This document shows positions 5,641 to 8,656 of a stretch of 8,656 nucleotides of DNA, piece by piece. The notes under the pieces are model-generated. The model had not been told where the DNA came from. It did no database searches and saw nothing but the letters and a program-made list of their open reading frames with translations. The DNA lies in the NCBI GenBank assembly GCA_002440805.1, contig DJVD01000140.1:6388-15043 (forward strand), written 5' to 3'. Origin of the DNA: Chloroflexi bacterium UBA6265 (GTDB lineage Bacteria; Chloroflexota; Chloroflexia; Thermomicrobiales; UBA6265). Numbering within the stretch: the first letter of the stretch is position 1; the number at the start of each line of letters is the position of its first letter. Made by a program: the position numbers and the translations under genes.

Positions 5641-8015
5641 CAATCAAGGACGTATTTCCCGTAGAGCCGTGGACCATTACAGAACGCTCGCTGGACCTGG
5701 ACGACCTCGGCCGAATGGAGACCATCTTCGCGCTCTCCAATGGCCATATCGGCTTCCGCGGCAACCTCGATGAGGGCGAGCCGTACCATACGCCGGGTAC
5801 CTACCTCAACGGCTTTTTCGAGGTTATCCCCCTCCCCTACGCCGAGGATGGCTACGGCTATCCCGATGAGGGGCAAACGATCCTGAATGTCACCAATGGC
5901 AAGATCATTCGCCTGCTGGTTGATGACGAACCGTTCGATGTGCGCTACGGCGAATTGCTGGAGCATACCCGCGAGCTGGATATGCGCAGCGGCATGCTGC
6001 ATCGCTCGGCAGTGTGGGTGTCGCCGGCCGGCAAGAAGGTGCGCATCCGCACCACCCGGTTCGTCTCGTTTGTGCATCGGGCTATCGCCTGTATCCGCTT
6101 TGAAGTAGAAGCGGTTGATGCTCCCGCGCGCATCGTTATCCAAAGCAGCCTTGTCAGCAACGAGCCGCAACCGGAGGCCGATAGCAACGATCCCCGCGCC
6201 GGACTGGTGCACAACCTGCGCATCACATCCGAACACCATTCCCACCGCGAGATGCACGGCTTGCTGGCCCATTCCACGACTGCGAGCAATCTCTCGATGG
6301 TGGCCGGCATGGATCACATGTATGAGGGTCCAGAGAAAACCCGGATCTCGGCCATCTCCGAGCCAGACCTGTGCCGGGTGACATTCAGCAGCGAGATCGC
6401 CGCCGGCGAGAAAATGACAATCACCAAATTTGTCGGCTATGGCTGGAGTTCGATCCGGTCGATGCCCGCACTGCGGGACCAGGTGGATGCCGCCATCAGC
6501 GCCATCAAGCGCGTGACCTGGGATCGGCTCATCGCCGAGCAGCACCGCTACCTCGACGCTGTCTGGGCGCGTGCCGATATCGAGATCGATGGCGATCCGC
6601 AGCTGCAACAGGCTGTGCGTTTCGCGCTTTTCCAGTCCATCCAGGCCAGTGCGCGCGCCGAGCGCCGCGCCATTCCCGCCAAGGGGCTCACCAGTCGCGG
6701 CTACGATGGCCACACCTTCTGGGATATGGATACCTTCCTGCTGCCGCAGCTTACCTATGTCGATCCGGGGGCGGCGCGCGATGCGCTGCTGTGGCGACAT
6801 TCCACGCTGGATCATGCCCGGGCCCGCGCCACAGAACTGCGCCTGAAAGGTGCCAGCTTCCCGTGGCGCACCATCCGTGGCGAGGAATGCTCCGGCTACT
6901 GGCCGGCGGGTACGGCCGCGTTCCACATTAATGCCGATGTTGCCGATGCGGTCCGCCGCTATGTGAACGCCACCGACGACGTCACCTTCGAGCGGGCCGA
7001 GGGATTTGAGATCCTCGTGGAAACTGCGCGCTTGTGGCAATCGCTGGGGCACCACGATCCCGAGGGCAAGTTCCGCATTGATGGCGTGACGGGTCCCGAC
7101 GAGTACACCGCGCTGGTGGATAACAACGTCTTCACCAACCTGATGGCGGCACGCAATCTTCGCTCGGCCGCCGATGTTGCCCGCACCTATCCGAGCCGGG
7201 CGGCGGAGTTCGGGATCGATGACGATGAGATTGATGGCTGGGAACGGGCAGCCGATACGATGGTGGTGCCGTTCGATGAGGAACTGGGCGTAACCGCCCA
7301 GAGCGAAGGCTTCACCCGCTATCGCGAATGGGACTTTGAGAACACAAAGGAAGAGGAGTATCCGCTGCTCCTCAACTTCCCCTATTACCTGCTCTATTCC
7401 AGCCAGGTGATCAAACAGGCCGATCTGGTGATGGCGCTATACACCTGTGGCGATTCGTTCACGCCCGAGCAGAAACGCCGGGATTTTGAGTTCTACGAAG
7501 CCATCACCGTTCGTGATTCCAGCCTCTCGGCGAGCTCGCAGGCGATTGTCGCTGCCGAGGTTGGATACCTCGATTTGGCCTACGAGTATTTCCGCGAAAC
7601 CGCGCTGGTGGATTTGCTCGATCTCTCTGGCAATACCGAGGATGGCATCCACCTCGCCAGCATGGCCGCGACCTGGCTGGTGGCAATTGCCGGCTTCGGC
7701 GGCATGCGCGATTACGGCGAACACCTGATGTTCAATCCGCACATCCCGCGCGGCATTGATCGCATCTGCTTCCGGATGACCCACCGCGGCAGGTTGCTGC
7801 GAGTGACGATCGAGCCAAAACAGGTGACGTATGAACTGGTGGACGGCGATGAACTTACCATCATCCACGCCGGCCAGCCACTGACGCTGGCGACGGGCGA
7901 ACCATCGGTGCACACCATCACGCCGCCCACCTTCATGCCGCATGTGCAACGCCCGTATGGCCGCGATGAAGACATCTTCAAGACCGGCACAACCCACAGC
8001 ATGTTGGGGGAATAG
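5637..8015 (+). CDS. Glycoside hydrolase family 65 disaccharide phosphorylase
   Basis: This 792-residue protein, of normal family length, would split an alpha-linked glucose disaccharide (trehalose, maltose, kojibiose or nigerose) with phosphate, giving beta-glucose 1-phosphate and glucose. The N-terminal beta-sandwich covers about residues 1-270, the (alpha/alpha)6 barrel about 310-690, and a small beta domain the end. The barrel holds GYDGHTFWD (Trp362 and Asp363 bind glucose), FPWRT with GEECSGYWPAG (from 408), the general acid Glu489 in VTGPDEYTA, DSSLSASSQA (627-636), and NTEDGIH (666-672) with a His expected at the phosphate site. These argue for a phosphorylase rather than a hydrolase. 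Asp365 stands where most relatives have Glu. No signal peptide is present. The gene overlaps the beta-phosphoglucomutase gene by four bases, which gives the route disaccharide to glucose 6-phosphate. Sequence alone does not fix the substrate. Confidence 0.88.
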   Translation: MTIKDVFPVEPWTITERSLDLDDLGRMETIFALSNGHIGFRGNLDEGEPYHTPGTYLNGFFEVIPLPYAEDGYGYPDEGQTILNVTNGKIIRLLVDDEPFDVRYGELLEHTRELDMRSGMLHRSAVWVSPAGKKVRIRTTRFVSFVHRAIACIRFEVEAVDAPARIVIQSSLVSNEPQPEADSNDPRAGLVHNLRITSEHHSHREMHGLLAHSTTASNLSMVAGMDHMYEGPEKTRISAISEPDLCRVTFSSEIAAGEKMTITKFVGYGWSSIRSMPALRDQVDAAISAIKRVTWDRLIAEQHRYLDAVWARADIEIDGDPQLQQAVRFALFQSIQASARAERRAIPAKGLTSRGYDGHTFWDMDTFLLPQLTYVDPGAARDALLWRHSTLDHARARATELRLKGASFPWRTIRGEECSGYWPAGTAAFHINADVADAVRRYVNATDDVTFERAEGFEILVETARLWQSLGHHDPEGKFRIDGVTGPDEYTALVDNNVFTNLMAARNLRSAADVARTYPSRAAEFGIDDDEIDGWERAADTMVVPFDEELGVTAQSEGFTRYREWDFENTKEEEYPLLLNFPYYLLYSSQVIKQADLVMALYTCGDSFTPEQKRRDFEFYEAITVRDSSLSASSQAIVAAEVGYLDLAYEYFRETALVDLLDLSGNTEDGIHLASMAATWLVAIAGFGGMRDYGEHLMFNPHIPRGIDRICFRMTHRGRLLRVTIEPKQVTYELVDGDELTIIHAGQPLTLATGEPSVHTITPPTFMPHVQRPYGRDEDIFKTGTTHSMLGE

Positions 8016-8037
8016 CTCCCAGGGTTCTCCAGGATAC

Positions 8038-8066
8038 GTAGGGGCGGATTGCGCAGATATCCGCGC
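8038..8066. repeat. Palindromic intergenic repeat, copy A
   Basis: This copy begins GTAGGGGCGGA and folds back on itself through GCGGAT (8044-8049) and ATCCGC (8059-8064). It starts 22 bases after the GH65 stop. It shares its left end with copy C and is the mirror image of copy B, so the three are likely members of one dispersed family. Confidence 0.6.
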
Positions 8067-8130
8067 GCTCCACCACCCGGCCATTCTCAGGCTAGGGGGA
8101 GAAACAACGCTCCAGGGCAAAACCCCGCCT

Positions 8131-8177
8131 CATCGGGCGGACACAGGCTGCGGCCTGGTCCGCCCCTACATCCGATG
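8131..8177. repeat. Palindromic intergenic repeat, copy B (best hairpin, inverted)
   Basis: The core stem is GGGCGGAC (8135-8142) with GTCCGCCC (8158-8165). A 5-bp inner stem, CAGGC (8144-8148) with GCCTG (8153-8157), follows after a single bulged A and closes on the loop TGCG. Outer bases CATC (8131-8134) can pair with GATG (8174-8177). The right end TCCGCCCCTAC (8159-8169) is the exact reverse complement of the first 11 bases of copy A, so this copy is inverted. There is no T-tract, so it is not a standard terminator. Confidence 0.65.
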
Positions 8178-8187
8178 TTGCTAATTG

Positions 8188-8221
8188 CGTAGGGGCAGAT
8201 TCGAAGGTGTCCGCCCGCGTC
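8188..8221. repeat. Palindromic intergenic repeat, copy C
   Basis: CGTAGGGGC and GATT match copy A with one substitution between them (A for G). GGGCAGA (8193-8199) pairs with TCCGCCC (8210-8216) with one mismatch. It has the same direction as copy A and appears decayed. Confidence 0.55.
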
Positions 8222-8357
8222 AAAATCATAGCGAACTCACGTTGAAACCCGACAAAAGGCGCACACACAGGTGCGCCACTACGAGGGCCAACACACGAAA
8301 GCCCGGGGATACTCCCCGAACCTGCAACTCGGTCAAACCAACGTCACCGTCTCAAGA
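8217..8357. other. Gene-free stretch with two small hairpins
   Basis: No believable gene is seen here; a short open frame crossing it lacks a ribosome binding site and reads through the repeats. Besides the hairpin at 8258-8277, it holds CGGGGA-TAC-TCCCCG (8304-8318), a perfect 6-bp stem with a three-base loop and no T-tract. Confidence 0.5.
8251..8277 (-). terminator. Second, smaller minus-strand terminator-like hairpin
   Basis: GGCGCAC (8258-8264) pairs perfectly with GTGCGCC (8271-8277) around a 6-nt loop. Read on the minus strand it is followed directly by TTTTGTC, the form of an intrinsic terminator. It would back up the large terminator at 8359-8401 for the citrate synthase transcript. 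Confidence 0.5.
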
Positions 8358-8358
8358 G

Positions 8359-8405
8359 AACAAACACCGCCTCGGTCAGTTGGACCGAGGCGGTGTTTGT
8401 TGTTC
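8359..8405. terminator. Strong 19-bp hairpin terminator, likely bidirectional
   Basis: A perfect 19-bp inverted repeat (8359-8377 and 8383-8401) encloses the 5-nt loop AGTTG. The core is GC-rich (ACCGCCTCGG) and the foot is A/T-rich, giving TTTGTTGTTCTTT on the plus strand and TTTGTTCTCTT on the minus strand. It lies about 20 bases past the stop of the minus-strand citrate synthase gene, so it should end that transcript and also stop read-through from the GH65 operon. Confidence 0.85.
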
Positions 8406-8420
8406 TTTACAAAGTCGTTA

Positions 8421-8656
8421 CTAGCGCTCGTCGATCGGCACGAATTTCTTGGTCGGTACCGGGCCAACGTAATGGCTGGCCGGGCGGATGAGGCGGTTGA
8501 TTTGCACCTGCTCCAGCACGTGCGCGCTCCAGCCCACACTGCGGCTGATGGCGAAGGCGACCGGGAAGAAATCGCCCGGCAAGCCGACGGCACCCAGCAC
8601 CGCGGCGCTGTAGAACTCCACGTTTGTGTACAGCTTGCGACCCGGCTTGCGCTCGT
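8421..8656 (-). CDS. Citrate synthase family protein, C-terminal part
   Basis: The gene runs off the right edge; the last 77 complete codons are visible. The peptide matches the end of short bacterial citrate or 2-methylcitrate synthases: KLYTNVEFYSAAVLG, then LPGDFFPVAFAISRSVGW, AHVLEQ, RLIRPASHYVGP and a final PIDER. These enzymes join acetyl-CoA (or propionyl-CoA) to oxaloacetate in the TCA or methylcitrate cycle. The RPxxxYVGP arginine region for substrate binding is kept. The residue where most citrate synthases have the catalytic Asp (NVD) is Glu here; I recall the same change in mycobacterial CitA-type proteins, so it may mark a subfamily. Citrate and methylcitrate synthase cannot be told apart from this fragment. 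The stop lies close to a strong terminator. Confidence 0.85.
   Translation of the reverse strand, partial: ERKPGRKLYTNVEFYSAAVLGAVGLPGDFFPVAFAISRSVGWSAHVLEQVQINRLIRPASHYVGPVPTKKFVPIDER

Noticed and set aside
4633..5643. 336-codon minus-strand frame opposite the HAD gene
   Set aside because: It covers the beta-phosphoglucomutase gene, whose motifs are all in order, and runs into the start of the SMP-30 gene in another frame. No protein features were seen.
5538..7055. 505-codon open frame on the minus strand opposite the GH65 gene
   Set aside because: It lies fully over two well-recognised genes on the plus strand, resembles no family, and is explained by GC-rich codon use leaving the antisense frame free of stops.
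7437..8120. 227-codon minus-strand frame across the GH65 3' end and the intergenic gap
   Set aside because: It opposes conserved GH65 sequence, and its beginning lies in the repeat region without a ribosome binding site.
8038..8221. Possible CRISPR array
   Set aside because: The repeat copies differ in direction, sequence and spacing, and there are no cas genes, so this is a dispersed palindromic repeat and not an array.
8185..8424. Short plus-strand frame in the repeat region
   Set aside because: It reads through a repeat copy and the large terminator hairpin, has no good ribosome binding site, and resembles no protein.

Overview
This is a GC-rich bacterial chromosomal window with ordinary gene density. 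It holds seven complete protein genes and two that run off the window edges, and no RNA gene, transposase or CRISPR array is visible. The gene content and the dispersed palindromic repeats built on GTAGGGGCGGA suggest a Chloroflexota bacterium, perhaps of the Thermomicrobia/Sphaerobacter type. The content meant is an AniA-like copper nitrite reductase, a three-helix DUF305 membrane protein, a GH65 phosphorylase coupled to a beta-phosphoglucomutase, and a short citrate synthase. This taxonomic guess is inference from gene style, not proof.

Left part (1-3232). The 3' part of a copper nitrite reductase gene (nirK, AniA-like class) enters from the left edge with all copper ligands intact. It is followed by a small one-helix SHOCT protein. 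That gene meets a minus-strand nucleotidyltransferase tail to tail, and a single CTAG holds both stop codons. The nucleotidyltransferase is divergent from an AlkZ-like winged-helix protein (HTH_42 family, possible DNA glycosylase).

Middle (3233-4884). A convergent gap with an 8-bp hairpin separates the AlkZ-like gene from two minus-strand genes. These are a DUF305 protein with three membrane helices and, upstream of it, an SMP-30/gluconolactonase-family gene. A 103-bp divergent gap follows.

Right part (4885-8656). A two-gene sugar operon encodes a beta-phosphoglucomutase-type HAD enzyme and a GH65 disaccharide phosphorylase, overlapping by ATGA. Together they would split an alpha-linked glucose disaccharide with phosphate and convert the beta-glucose 1-phosphate to glucose 6-phosphate. 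A 405-bp gene-free stretch follows, with three copies of a palindromic repeat, small hairpins and a 19-bp perfect-stem terminator. The window ends inside the 3' end of a minus-strand citrate synthase family gene.

I see no convincing new multi-gene system. The items most worth checking are the repeat cluster at 8038-8216, the truncated nitrite reductase with its His/Glu-rich linker, the substrate of the GH65 pair, and the AlkZ-like/nucleotidyltransferase divergent pair.
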